From Myoxocephalus aenaeus (taxonomy: Eukaryota; Chordata; Actinopteri; Perciformes; Cottidae), in assembly GCA_038501785.1 (NCBI GenBank), contig JBAMJR010000053.1:1627001-1691000 (forward strand): DNA of 64,000 bases, read 5' to 3'. Below the pieces are notes generated by a model. It saw only the letters and a program-made list of their open reading frames with translations, did not search any database and was not told the DNA's origin. The translations under genes were made by a program, and so were the position numbers. Of this stretch, positions 49,515-62,000 are shown piece by piece (position 1 is the stretch's first letter; each line of letters starts with the position of its first letter).

Positions 49515-49838
49515 GCAAACTCAATGAACACACAATGTACACATTGTATTTACAGCGTTCATTCTGAACACTTGAATTCTACATGTGCATTGTTGCATGT
49601 TATTCTATGTGCTTTATAATCTCTACTGTAAATGGCTTTTTTTTCTCTCTCTATGTCATACGTGCATGTGCTGTTCCGTGTGCACTGCACGTGCGTTGCA
49701 TGTAACGTTACCCACCTTGGCCTGAGTCAGAGCCGCCTTCTTCACCTTCAGCTGGGACTGCAGCAGCTTGAAGTTCTTGGACCAGCCTTCGGTCTTGGTG
49801 TCACTGGCGCCCACACCGAGGTCATCATACAGCGACAT
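44395..49838 (-). CDS. rbm17: RNA-binding motif protein 17 / splicing factor 45, complete, 11 coding exons
   Basis: Nuclear spliceosomal protein that helps choose 3' splice sites and binds U2AF65/SF1/SF3b155 through its UHM domain (family knowledge). Coding exons in gene order: 49838-49716, 49446-49327, 49068-48902, 48691-48576, 48153-48103, 47685-47550, 47126-46975, 46107-46034, 45905-45807, 45733-45661, 44498-44395. Introns are GT-AG and phases agree, giving 404 aa (about 401 in human). The N-terminus MSLYDDLGV is diagnostic. Next come a charged Arg/Glu-rich coiled segment (about residues 100-137), a G-patch starting GTVAHKIMQKYGF with GQGLGKHEQGLS (about 238-285), and a UHM/RRM (about 300-404) with the RYF loop at 378-380 (GRYFGGR) needed to bind ULM tryptophans. 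The acceptor of the 46107 exon has an alternative AG 4 nt upstream, but only the chosen one keeps both the length and the frame of the family. A non-coding first exon ends at donor 50234, and the ATG exon begins at 49864. Confidence 0.96.
46929..46965. repeat. (CA)n microsatellite in an rbm17 intron
   Basis: On the gene strand a (TG)n tract that begins about 10 nt after the donor of the G-patch exon (46975). Confidence 0.93.
47215..47430. mobile_element. Dispersed teleost repeat in an rbm17 intron
   Basis: ACATGTCATTTAGCTGACGC followed by TTTTATCCAAAGCGACTTAC is a very common fish repeat (from memory); class not resolved here. Confidence 0.5.
48154..48196. repeat. (GA)n microsatellite acting as polypyrimidine tract
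   Basis: On the rbm17 strand this is (CT)n running straight into the CTCAG acceptor of the exon 48153-48103. Confidence 0.9.
49456..49512. repeat. (CA)n microsatellite in an rbm17 intron
   Basis: About 28 CA units ending 10 nt from the acceptor of exon 49446-49327; on the gene strand it is (TG)n. Confidence 0.93.
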
Positions 49839-50360
49839 CGCTGCCCGTCACTGCCTCTCGTTTCCTGCAGACACGTTTCATTTGACAATGTTCATCCTAA
49901 GAGACGTCACTTCGTTCTGCAATACTTGGATTAGTAAATGAGGCAGCAGCCTAACTGAAATGCATGTTCACTTTTGTTGCGTCCAGATGTTTTATTAATT
50001 AAAAAGGTTCAACGCGACATGTCCAAATCTGTGCCACTCATCACTTGCTACATTTAGGTAACGTTAAGCACGCTCTCTTAAACTCAAGCAGCCCAGGAGA
50101 AAGTGGCTAAACATCCATGTAGCTAACGTTAGCTCGTGCTAATAGAGCTACTTTACTGTCTGACGTTACGTCGAAACAAATGTTTAAAACCGTATTATTA
50201 AGCTTATTTTCAACCTACCGGTGTTACAAATACCTGGACATTCACTGAACTTAAGTGCCTGTTGCCTAAAAGAAGGTTAGAGGAGCATCTGTGGAGCTTC
50301 TCCTCGCTGTAAGAGCCGGAAGCTGAAGGCACAACAACACAACGGAGCGCGACATTTCAG
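49839..50360 (-). promoter_or_regulatory. rbm17 5' UTR exons and leader intron
   Basis: The ATG exon extends upstream to a TGCAG acceptor at 49865-49869, leaving 26 nt of leader in that exon. A CCAG|GTATTT donor at 50234 ends a probable non-coding first exon that reaches about 50340. No TATA box is evident, as expected for a housekeeping gene. The exact start site is inferred. Confidence 0.5.
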
Positions 50361-50787
50361 TCGGTTGACGGCACTCTGGCGCCACCTGGCGGCTTGGATG
50401 ACTTAATCGCCACCGCCGTATTACAATATAATGTACTTGGCTCATTTGCGCCATAACAACACGGAAAGGTGCTTTTTATATATTATTAATGGCAGTTCTG
50501 CGCCGTAGTTATAACACAACATTATCGTTGGGTTATTTGTTCGAGTGGCGGGAGAAAACGTGTGTTGCGTTCGTGTGTTGCGTAACGCAACACGCGAAGA
50601 GGTGAATCACGTGGTCTGTAGTTACTACAGACCACGTGATTCACGTCTTCGCGTTTCGGTCTGTGGAGAAGAGGAGTGGCGGCTGAAGCGAAAGTGAGTG
50701 TCAGAACAACGAAGGAGCAGCGAGGATGATCAGTACCGGTCATGGTTTACTCGGTGAACATGTTTTGAGTGTGCGCAGAGCTGTCGG
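50361..50787. promoter_or_regulatory. Divergent promoter region between rbm17 and the sushi receptor
   Basis: About 0.4 kb separates the putative rbm17 start (minus strand) from the receptor start codon (plus strand). It is CpG-rich and holds two inverted repeats: a 19-bp palindrome GTGTTGCG-TAA-CGCAACAC at 50575-50593, and a 63-bp near-perfect hairpin at 50592-50654 with two CACGTG E-boxes (50608-50613, 50633-50638). Head-to-head spacing suggests shared regulatory DNA, which is an inference. Confidence 0.5.
50592..50654. repeat. 63-bp inverted repeat with two CACGTG E-boxes
   Basis: Arms 50602-50622 and 50624-50644 are perfect 21-bp complements around one central base. After a single G/G mismatch (50601/50645) pairing continues for nine more bases on each side. 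Each arm contains CACGTG, the E-box bound by bHLH-ZIP factors such as USF and MYC/MAX. Confidence 0.85.
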
Positions 50788-51874
50788 ATGGATCTGGGTT
50801 CCCCTTTTGCTCTACTCCATGTCTGCGCCATGCTGCTCTGTCTGCTCGGGGCTGCGCGCGGCTCCAGCGGTGAGTGCATTAATAATCACACTTATTTCAT
50901 TATGTTGTCATCATCGTTGTTATTATTATTTCAACTTCCCCTTTCAGTGACTACGGTCTGGGAGGGTTTGTGTAATCAGTGAGCGCAACTGTGATTAGGC
51001 AAAGTAAACATGCGCAAATACGACAAAACAAACATGTGAAAACCAGTGTTGTATAAAGTACCCAAAAGCCGTACTTGAGTAAAAGTAAAGATACCTTACT
51101 GGAAAATTACTCCAGTAAAAGTAAAAGTCACCTATTAAAATACTACTTGAGTAAAAGTCTTAAAGTATCTGATATTTTCTGTACTTAAATATCAAATGTA
51201 TTTTTCTGATATAAAATGTACTTAAGTATTGAAAGTAAAAGTACAAGTACATGCTTTTTAAAAAAAAGCAATGGGTCAGAATTTTGAGAATTATGAAGTT
51301 TATTCTTTTAAGTGCTGTGGTCACCGTGACCAAGGACCAGGAGTTGTGTTGATACAATAACTGGGTTGGCTGTGATCCATCCATATATATTATGTTCAAC
51401 ATAATATATTGTACCTAAGTATACTTTTGCATCTACTATGAACTTATCATCATAATTCTCCAAAAAGCAATATGACACTATGAAGGAGTTGTAACAGTGT
51501 GGTTATAAGTATGCTCATTCCGCCCGGAACAGAAAGAATGAATGACAAATTTAAGTTAAATTAAAAAAAATCAAGTCCGGAAAAATGTTTTATTGTGAAA
51601 AATGACCAGATACATCCGTCTGTGGTAACCTCCCAGGTAGCCAAAATGACCTGGCCCAGACCCGGCACGGGTTCGGCACTGTCGGCCCGTGTCCGGTTGC
51701 CGATTCGGCGCCAACTCGGCATGGATGGCGCCCCAGAATCGGGCCGAATACACTGGCCCGATTCCGGCGGACGACACTGCCGTCACTGGGCCGTAATCGA
51801 AACTAACCGGGGCCAGCATCGGCCCGAAGCCGGCACACCAGAAAAAACACGTCGGCCCGGGTCCGGTTGAATTA

Positions 51875-51926
<52 letters not shown>

Positions 51927-54900
51927 CCACCGCTGCCACCAATGTAACCGAGGGTTTCTCTTGCGCCTGTACTTTAGACAAGACGGCAACCACTTTATTC
52001 TTGACTCGCTCCTCTCTCCTTACGTTTTCCCCTTCAGAATAAAAGCCCCAGAAACATACGTCAGAACACTGCTTCATAGAGAAATGTTTAAATACACCAT
52101 ACAATAGCGTACAATTATATAACAATACGATAAAATAAGACACGTCGACCAAAACGTTACAGTAAATATGTTTTTATTAACTGAATGCACACAGGGTTAA
52201 ATCAAAAATAGAACTCACTGAACACAAAAAGACTACCGTCACTACATCCGTCACTACAGCTACATCCGGGCCAGATATGGCAACAATGAATTGGGCCAAA
52301 GCTGGCTCACATTCGGCAGCGTCGAGCCGGAACACAGCCGAGTCAGCCGACACTCAGCCGCAATACGGCCGAGTCCGCTGGCTACCTGGGCTCAGACGGA
52401 ACCTCTTGACACATGTCAATATGTTACGTTACCCTAAAAATGAAACATAAAAGTCTGTTTAACGCTGCCGGTGTTCTAGATTAAAACCAAGGCAGAGTAT
52501 CCTGAGATCGCCAAAAAAGCATGAAAACCTTCTTCCATTCCAACATCCTGTCTTTGTGCAGCGGGTTATAAGTTAAGCAGTAGACTGGACTAAAGGTTTA
52601 GTTAGGAGTAGAGTCAGTAGACTGGACTAAAGGTTTAGTTAGCAGTAGACTGGACTAAAGGTTTAGTTAGGAGTAGAGTCAGTAGACTGGACTAAAGGTT
52701 TAGTTAGGAGTAGAGTCAGTAGACTGGACTAAAGGTTTAGTTAGCAGTAGAGTCAGTAGACTGGACTAAAGGTTTAGTTAGCAGTAGAGTCAGTAGACTG
52801 GACTAAAGGTTTAGTTAGCAGTAGAGTCAGTAGACTGGACTAAAGGTTTAGTTAGGAGTAGAGTCAGTAGACTGGACATAACGAACACACGTCAGGTGTC
52901 GCACATAAAGGTTTGGGAGCGCTGGACTAGAGGATGCAGAGGGAAAATGCAGAATATTGTGATTCGCAAAACCTGCTTGGTGGAGTCTGTGTTCCACCAC
53001 AGTCCCGGATGTGTTTTTTTTTCTTTCTAAAGATAGATTTGATTTTGTAGCGAGTAACGAAGGTTTCAGGGGAAATGTATCGGAGTAAAAGTATCAGTTT
53101 TCTTTGCAAAATGTAGTGAAGTAAAAGTAAAAGTAAACCGAAATATAAATAGTAAAGTAGAGTACATATATCCCAAAAAACTACTTAAGTACAGTAACGA
53201 AGTATTTCTACTTCGTTACTATACACCACTGGTGAAAACCAATTGGACCGAGGCGCTTGAGGAAAGTCACACATTTGAAGGAATGACGGCCAATTATGTA
53301 CCTGGGGAGACAGGTCAGAGGTCAAGGAGATTAAGGACAAGGGGTGCATCCCAAGTCTCTAAATTGCATCCCCGTTTCCCTCACTTGCGTCTTTTCCTTG
53401 CGTCTTAGTCCCTCCCACCAGGGATGCATAGAGAGACGCAAGGAAACCAAGCGAGGAGAGAAGACGCGAGGAAACATGTTTTAAGAGACATGAGACGTCC
53501 TTTCCTCTGATGCCTCACGTGAAGCGACGTCGGTTTATGATGACTGCAGCCGACTGCTCAGCTGTCAGTCGCTTTAACAGCTGATGAGTTTTGTCCAGAG
53601 AGTTTTTAGCGAACATTCCAATAAAAATGATCGTATGATCGTTGATTTAATGGTGTTAAACTACTACTTGTATTAATAAAGACAAAGTTATCATGAGTGT
53701 CAGAGTGGAGATGTTTTCTCTGTCGTCTGTTACCGTTTAATAAACTGCATTGAGTATTTATATACTGTGATGTGTCCTGCTTATACGCGCAGGATCCATT
53801 TCTACCGGCGGAATGCGTCTTATTTATTTATTTATTATTTACGTCGGTATGTTTTGAAATTCTGATTGTGACATCATTATAAAATAACCCACAATATAAA
53901 TATGTTTTCTCTTCATTACGTGTTGTAAAAAGTGTTTCCTCTCTCCAGCTCTCTGATTTTAATTACATACATAATACAAGTTATTGAGGGAAACAACAGA
54001 TCAAATCTTTGAAGACAGTTGTTTGTGGTCCTTTTGTTGTTCAGACCTACTATGAACATATTTTAACCAGATGGTGAATAAGAAAACAGATTTAATATAC
54101 ACTCACCTAAAGGATTATTAGGAACACCATACTAATACTGTGTTTGACCCCCTTTCGCCTTCAGAACTGCCTTAATTCTACGTGGCATTGATTCAACAAG
54201 GTGCTGAAAGCATTCTTTAGAAATGTTGGCCCATATTGATAGGATAGCATCTTGCAGTTGATGGAGATTTGTGGGATGCACATCCAGGGCACGAAGCTCC
54301 CGTTCCACCACATCCCAAAGATGCTCTATTGGGTTGAGATCTGGTGACTGGGGGCCATTTTAGTACAGTGAACTCATTGTCATGTTCAAGAAACCAATTT
54401 GAAATGATTGGAGCTTTGTGACATGGTGCATTATCCTGCTGGAAGTAGCCATCAGAGGATGGGTACATGGTGGCCATAAAGGGATGGACATGGTCAGAAA
54501 CAATGCTCAGGTAGGCCGTGGCATTTAAACGATGCCCAATTGGCACTAAGGGCCTAAAGTGTGCCAAGAAAACATCCCCACACCATTACACCACCACCAC
54601 CAGCCTGCACAGTGGTAACAAGGCATGATGGATCCATGTTCTCATTCTGTTTACGCCAAATTCTGACTCTACCATCTGAATGTCTCAACAGAAATCGAGA
54701 CTCATCAGACCAGGCAACATTTTTCCAGTCTTCAACTGTCCAATTTTGGTGAGCTCTTGCAAATTGTAGCCTCTTTTTCCTATTTGTAGTGGAGATGAGT
54801 GGTACCCGGTGGGGTCTTCTGCTGTTGTAGCCCATCCGCCTCAAGGTTGTGCGTGTTGTGGCTTCACAAATGCTTTGCTGCATACCTCGGTTGTAACGAG

Positions 54901-57900
54901 TGGTTATTTCAGTCAAAGTTGCTCTTCTATCAGCTTGAATCAGTCGGCCCATTCTCCTCTGACCTCTAGCATCAACGAGGCATTTTCGCCCACAGGACTG
55001 CCGCATACTGGATGTTTTTCCCTTTTCACACCATTCTTTGTAAACCCTAGAAATGGTTGTGAGTGAAAATCCCAGTAACTGAGCAGATTGTGAAATACTC
55101 AGACCGGCCCGTCTGGCACCAACAACCATGCCACGCTCAAAATTGCTTAAATCACCTTTCTTTCCCATTCTGACATTCAGTTTGGAATTCAGGAGATTGT
55201 CTTGACCAGGACCACACCCCTAAATGCATTGAAGCAACTGCCATGTGATTGGTTGATTAGATAATTGCATTAATGAGACATTTAACAGGTGTTCCTAATA
55301 ATCCTTTAGGTGAGTGTATAGCTTGAGTTTAATCTGTGATCGTCTCTGGTATTAAACTCCAGCATCAGTCCGCTCAGCTGCAGCGTCCAATCACATAACA
55401 GATGAACAGTGAGGGGGCGTGTCCAGCGTTAAAACACTTCCTGGAAGCTCGCTCTCGGGGCTCCTCGATCATGACTCCTCCGATTTCCCTCCTCGATCCT
55501 CGATCCTCGCTCCTCCGAGCCGAATAAGAGTTTTGGGACGGCCGTCAAGATGGCGGCGCAGAACCACTTCCGGTTCAATCGAGGAGCGAGGAGCGAGGAA
55601 ACGACAATTTAGAGACTTGGGATGCACCCAAGGTCTCTTTCAGCTAAAGTGAATGAACAGATGCTTCATTTTCAGATTCAGTTCTGCATCATGGAACCTA
55701 AATTTAGAAATGCAACAGAAGAAAGTTGTTGTTTTCCTTTTATTAAACAAACAACATCTACCTGTAGGAAACGGGTGGATCCTTTTGAATCCTGGTAAGC
55801 AGAGTTTTACCTGTGTTAATGTATTACAGTTACCAAATATGTTACCAAGTAATCTAGTGATACATGGACTATAAAACTGATTATGATGTTAAAGGTTAAT
55901 AACCCCAATGATGCAGAATTGCCTTACAAAATAACCTTTATAATCCAACAGGATGTATTCACAATTGACATATTTCACAGACACTTTTTTTTTGTAGTTC
56001 TGCAGAGGCCTTTCAAGTTTTAATTTTTTTACGTTATCTGAAACTAACTAATAATAATAATGTACTATTTTATTTTTCTCTTGTTGCTAGTCCTATATTG
56101 TAATTTTGCCATATGATGTTTTTTCTTCTTCTTCCAGACACAAAGTGTACATGTCCAGAAATTCCCAAAAGGGATGACACTCAACCGCCAGCAAAGCACT
56201 GCTTCCAGATTAACGAGACTTTTCGCTACACGTGCAAAGAACCCAATTTGAGGAAGGCGGGAACTTCGAATTTCATCAAATGCAAGCAAACTAACAACGT
56301 TCCAGCGTGGTTCCCTCCCATCATCAGCCTGGCGTGTATACGTAAGATTGTATTTGTTGTTCACATCATCCACGATCCAGTGGGAGAAAGCTTGGCCTTT
56401 TCTAGTGATCAGTCCATGGGAATCTGATTTGAACATGTAATATGTTTTCGGTCTTTTATCTCGCCCCGTGATAAATCGGTAGTTTTTTCTCGGTCCCTTA
56501 CGGTGGGCTGTAAGTTCTCTCAACCTCTATCAAGCGAGCACGTATATCGTCTATACCAGTGTTTTTCAACCTTTTTTGAGCCGCGGCACATTTTCTACAA
56601 TAAAAAAATCCCGCGGCACACTAACAACCCAAAAAGTTACAAAATGTCACATTGTAGCATAATACAGCATGTATGGTAGCTCATTATTGCACTACCTACT
56701 GGCATGGAAGAGTATTCAGTGTTTCAAGTAAACCAGATTGCTCCATCAGATAAAAAAAGAAGTGTTATCACTTTGTTAGAAAAATGAAAATAAAGTTATG
56801 CAAAAAAGAACTAATATTTAGTTACTACTAAATATCTTATTGTGGAAAACGATAAGCTATTGCAAAACAAAACGGAATGAGTGCAGATGTGTGAGCATCA
56901 GGTTGTATCAGTATTAGTGGCTGCAGTGAGCTGCTTTCCTCTACAAATCTTTATAAAACGGGGTTGTAGATTTGATACGGCTCTCAGTTCATGCTCCATG
57001 ATAGAGACACAACAGCAGAAAGCCGACCTCACAGAGATCTCATAAAGATCGGCTTTTGGCGAAATGCCAAGAATCGGCGCATGCGCAAGCGTAACCTGTT
57101 AACGACGGACTGTGAACATTTAAAACCAGCATTTCCTCTTGCGCCCCACCTGTAATAAATACCTGTAATAAAGATATTACACCTGTAATAAATACCGCCC
57201 CAGTTTGATAAATACTGACTTAAAGGAAACATGGTGTTCATTTATTTTAATGACGACCACAAAGTGAGCAGGCTTTATCACTGCAGGGTGTTTTTCAGGC
57301 TTTTGGAAGAATATTTCCAGAGCCTCTCTGAGTCAGAAACGTCATTGATGAGCTCCAGGCTGTTTGTCTTGACCTGCAAATACATGAACTGTTAGGCTTT
57401 AAAAGTGAGAGCTCATAGCTTAAAATACTGATAGCTTCAGCAGCAAATCCCATTGTGAAAAGCACGCGACATATTGTTCGCCGCTCTCTCTCTCTCTCTC
57501 TCCGCTGTGTCTCACCTGCGCGCATCAGGCGGAACTCCGCGTGCGACACAGAGCAGAGTTATAGACGCGACCCAGAAATGACATGCTGTGTAGATAAGAT
57601 CAATAACATACGGCCGTTTAGTTTGTTTAATAGCAGAACAAGGTGCAGACCTGTTCTATATTACTCTGCCAGCCACTATATTGCAGCTCAGACGCTCAAC
57701 AATGGAAAATAATTTGCGGCAACTAAATAATATTTTTTTGGACCAATTAAGTGAAATTGGACATTTTCCCACGGCACACCTGACGATCTCTCACGGCACA
57801 CTGGTGTGCCGCGGCACAGTGGTTGACAATCACTGGTCTATACCTTCTCTCTACCTATTTTAACCATCTCATCATTTATGACAAACACTGCAAAAGTCTT

Positions 57901-58997
57901 CACCCAAAGATACTTACCTTAAGAATTTGGTAGATTCAGTCGTCACTTCTGTATCCCACGGTGGATGGACAGGGGAAGAGGGTTTAAATTGTTTTAAAGA
58001 ACCAGGATACTTTGTTTGGTTTCAGTCACTTATGAACGGTAAGGCCATTCAAGTGTTATTAAAGTGTATCTCACGTACAACAATTTCAATTCAATGAAAC
58101 AGTTTCAGTGTCACATGCAACTAACAAGGTTGGTTAATTCTTATCCAGATTCAGAGCTGGTGGAAACACGTCTGTGAGCAGAAGTGTCCGGGGCTTTCTA
58201 AATAAACTGTCCCCATGTCAGGTTTTAATCCTAAAAGTAAAAGGAGGTTTTTTAAGTCCAGTCTCTAAAGCTGTCCCAGCCCTTAATCTGATTGTTCTCC
58301 TCTTTTGGTAAAGATACTTATTAAGTCCAGTTTTCTCAGATCTGGTGAAATCCCTCTTCAGACATAGAGATCTGGAAAGAAATATGTTTTCCATCTGCTC
58401 TGTGCATCAGCTCTTGGACCTCACAGGCACACTTTTTACCCCTCCTCTTTTTCTTCACGGGTCCATCCTAGATCCTGTCTCTAAGGTCAACCCGCCTAAT
58501 ATGGTAACACTGGCTTCTGTATCCTATTACACAGGAGATCTTTTTACGATACCCATAATATAGAAAAGATTATAAAACATAGCAACTTTTTGCGTCCTAT
58601 GCATTTTATATGGTCTAATCACAAACTACAATTGAATTAAAACAGTATATATGTTCAATGGTTGTACTAAAAAGAAAAAAGGTCACATGTTATAATAGTT
58701 ATACTGTTTTACTTTCATACTCTTCCACGGTCTCTCAACAATCTGGATGTTATAACAAGCAGCTGTTGTAATTCAAGCCTAAAAATTTAAATAATATCCA
58801 CCAGAATTTAAATGAGAAAGGAGCGATGGGATGAATGCCAGATCACCTGCACCCTCAGCATCAGAGGACGTCAGCCCCTATCGGGCCTTCTCTTTCCCCC
58901 GGGGAACCAACTCCAAATACCTGTGTGTGAAAAATCACACAAACATATTTCACCTACACCCAAACATGTCTGCACTTGAGGCGTGTAAAAAGGCCCA

Positions 58998-59060
<63 letters not shown>

Positions 59061-62000
59061 TGACTGCATGAGGATTGAAACATTGCTCTATAACAGCAAT
59101 TTCAAAATGACACTGATTTGATATGCAAGGTAATATTTACTTCGCAATGTCTTTGCTCAATAGATTTCTACTTAAATGTCGGAGAACTTTTTTTTTTATT
59201 GTTCAACTATGCTGTACACAGTTGTTTATTGTGAAACAGTTGGGTGGGTCGTGCTGTCGCCAAACTGCATTTTAGTTAGTTTTTCTCGTCGTATTAATTC
59301 AGATAAAATCTCTGGTTTTCTCCATGTGGTGTTCCAAAATATCAAACAGCCAACTGTTGAAGCTTATCTGAAATTTAAGTATGGGAAGTGTCCAGCAGGC
59401 CTAAAAAAATAAATGGCTGCACACAAACAAGAAATGCAAAGAGTGCAAAACATAAAACCTGCACAGCATTCCAATGGGGATGTTCTACTCAAATGTCCAA
59501 GTTATTCGATACAGCCCTTGTAACTAAACAAAACAAGCAAACAAACAAAGGAACTCCCCATGCATAAATAAATAACTTGAAGAGTGTTGAATGTTCAACC
59601 AAATACATGCAGTCTGAGTGACTCATAACATCAGTTTGGAAACTACCAAAAGCCTGCGTTTCAAACTGTGTTGTAGCTTATTCATACTCAAGATTATATG
59701 ATTTCAGATGATGAACAAACGTCTCAACTTCTTATTCATTGTGTTTCAGCGGACCCAAACAGAACCACACCACCACCACCAAGCAGCACAGTAACAAGTA
59801 AGTGTCAGCTCTAGCTCTGAACTCTGAAATACTTTGTATATGAGCCGGAGAGAAGTGTTTGTTTCACATTCATGATTAATGATGGTCAGGTCTGGCAGAG
59901 AGTCGCACAGATATTACAACTATTGCACAAAACCCTCCATCTTTTCCATAGACCAGATGAAAAATTTAACCTGAAGCATTTTGAGTGCACAAGAAGCAGT
60001 TTGGTGACAGTGTAGATTTCACTTTATGCAACGTGTGAGCACTGAAGTATGTTCTGTGTATAATAAATACATAACTTTCTGGAAGATTGTTGAATGTTCT
60101 GCCAAGTGAATACATTTCATTTCACAAGATCTGACTACAATTATTGAAGATGTTTAGGAAGGTGGGAAGCAAAGGCGGGGCATTCCAGACAAAGAGCGTT
60201 ATACATCATCGTTATACAGTCTGAGGTACTCGAAGCATCAGGAAACTACAAAAACCTGTGCTTCAAACGAGGGCTGTTGGTGTTTTTTTTAGTGCTGTCA
60301 AGCGATTAAAATATTTAATCGCGATTAATCGCATTTATGTCATAGTTAACTCGCGATTAATCGCAATTTTTTTTTTTTGCATTTTAATGCTCTTATCAAC
60401 ATGAAAAAGTGGATTGGCTTGCTTTATTTTATTGAAAAACAACTGCCAAACACGGCGGTACAAAATAAAATCACTGCACATTTCAGGTAAACAAGGGTTT
60501 ACAAAATAAAATTATACAGTGCACCAGGCATGAAAACGGGTCAGGGGTGAAAAAGGTGAGAAGGATATTACCCCTCTAGGAGGGTCCGGGGGCATGCTCC
60601 CCCGTAAGAAACATTTAAATATTCCATATTTTAAAGCATCAATCTGATGCATTTTGAGATGCTTTTTTTGCCAACCTGGGGAGAGCTGGAGAAACTTAAC
60701 TTCAGCCATGAGTCAAAAATGATTATGGCCTCCTTACTAAGTATTATGCGAGCCATTTCATGCCAGCCTGTCACTGGGTCTAACATTTACAATATATGAG
60801 GCACAATGTGGTAAGGGAGAGCATGGCTGCCTTTGTTAGCATCATTTATATCTTTGATGCAGAGAATGCATCTGGTGAATCCCTGCCTGTTGATTTTGGA
60901 GAATACATCTCCTAGATGAAAGGACACCTCTTGCCCTTTTATTGAGACCTTGCCTTCCAGTTTTAGCCACGACCAGTTCCAGCTGCATTTCAATCCAGCT
61001 GTTTAACAATGGCTGCATCCTTCTCCCCTAACACAGTGTTTTTCAACCTTTTTTGAGCTGCGGCACATTTTCTACAATAAAAAAATCCCGCGGCACACCA
61101 ACAACCCAAAAAGTTACAAAATGTCACATTGTAGCATAACACAGCATATATGGTAGATCATTATTGCACTACCTACTGGCATGGAAGAGTATTCAGTGGT
61201 TCAAGTAAACCAGATTGCTCCATCAGACAAAAAAAGAAGTGTTATCACTTTGTTAGAAAAATGAAAATAAAGTTATGCAAAAAAGAACTAATATTTAGTT
61301 ACTACTAAATATCTTATTGTGGAAAACAATAAGCTATTGCAAAACAAAACGGAATGAGTGCAGATGAGTGAGCATCAGGTTGTATCAGTATTAGTGGCTG
61401 CTTTCCTCTACACATCTTTTTAAAACGGGGTTGTAGATTTGATACGGCTCTCAGTTCATGCTCAATGATAGAGACACAACAGCAGAAAGCCGACCTCACA
61501 GAGATCTCATAAAGATCGGCTTTTGGCGAAATGCCAAGAATCGGCGCATGCGCATGCGTAACCTGTTAACGGCGGACTGTGAACATTTAAAACCAACATT
61601 TCCTCTTGCGCCCCACCTGTAATAAATACCTGTAATAAAGGTATTACACCTGTAATAAATACCTCCCAGTTTGATAAATACTGACTTAAAGGAAACATGG
61701 TGTTCATTTATTTTAATGACGACCACAAAGTGAGCAGGCTTTATCACTGCAGGGTGTTTTTCAGGCTTTTGGAAGAATATTTCCAGAGCCTCTCTGAGTC
61801 AGAAACGTCATTGATGAGCTCCAGGCTGTTTGTCTTGACCTGCAAACACATGAACTGTTGGGCTTTAAACGTGAGAGCTCATATCTTAACATACTGATAG
61901 CTTCAGCAGCATCCATTGTGAAAAGCAGGCGACATATTTTTCGCAGCTCTCTCTCTCTCTCTCCGCTGTGTCTCACCTGCGCAGCGCATCGGGCGGAGCT

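Larger units (their letters stand above)
51044..53231. mobile_element. hAT element with nested insertion and minisatellite
   Basis: Ends CAGTGTTGTATAAAGTA and TACTATACACCACTG, flanked by exact 8-bp duplications GTGAAAAC (51036-51043, 53232-53239). Subterminal AGTAAAAGTA repeats are typical of this fish family. It lies in the first intron of the sushi receptor and contains a nested TIR element (51632-52390) and a 37-bp minisatellite (52579-52875). Confidence 0.9.
53342..55629. mobile_element. TIR element with 3-bp duplication, host of a Tc1 copy
   Basis: A 25-bp inverted repeat starts GGGTGCATCCCAAGTCTCTA and is mirrored at the right end, flanked by AAG (53339-53341, 55630-55632). The 3-bp duplication and GGG start suggest a PIF/Harbinger-like MITE (inference). 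The Tc1 element 54098-55318 makes up about half of its length. Confidence 0.65.

Noticed and set aside
50726..50950. Upstream ATG at 50726 as receptor start
   Set aside because: It is in a different frame from the phase-1 junction to the sushi exon; the ATG at 50788 gives a signal peptide and the right phase.
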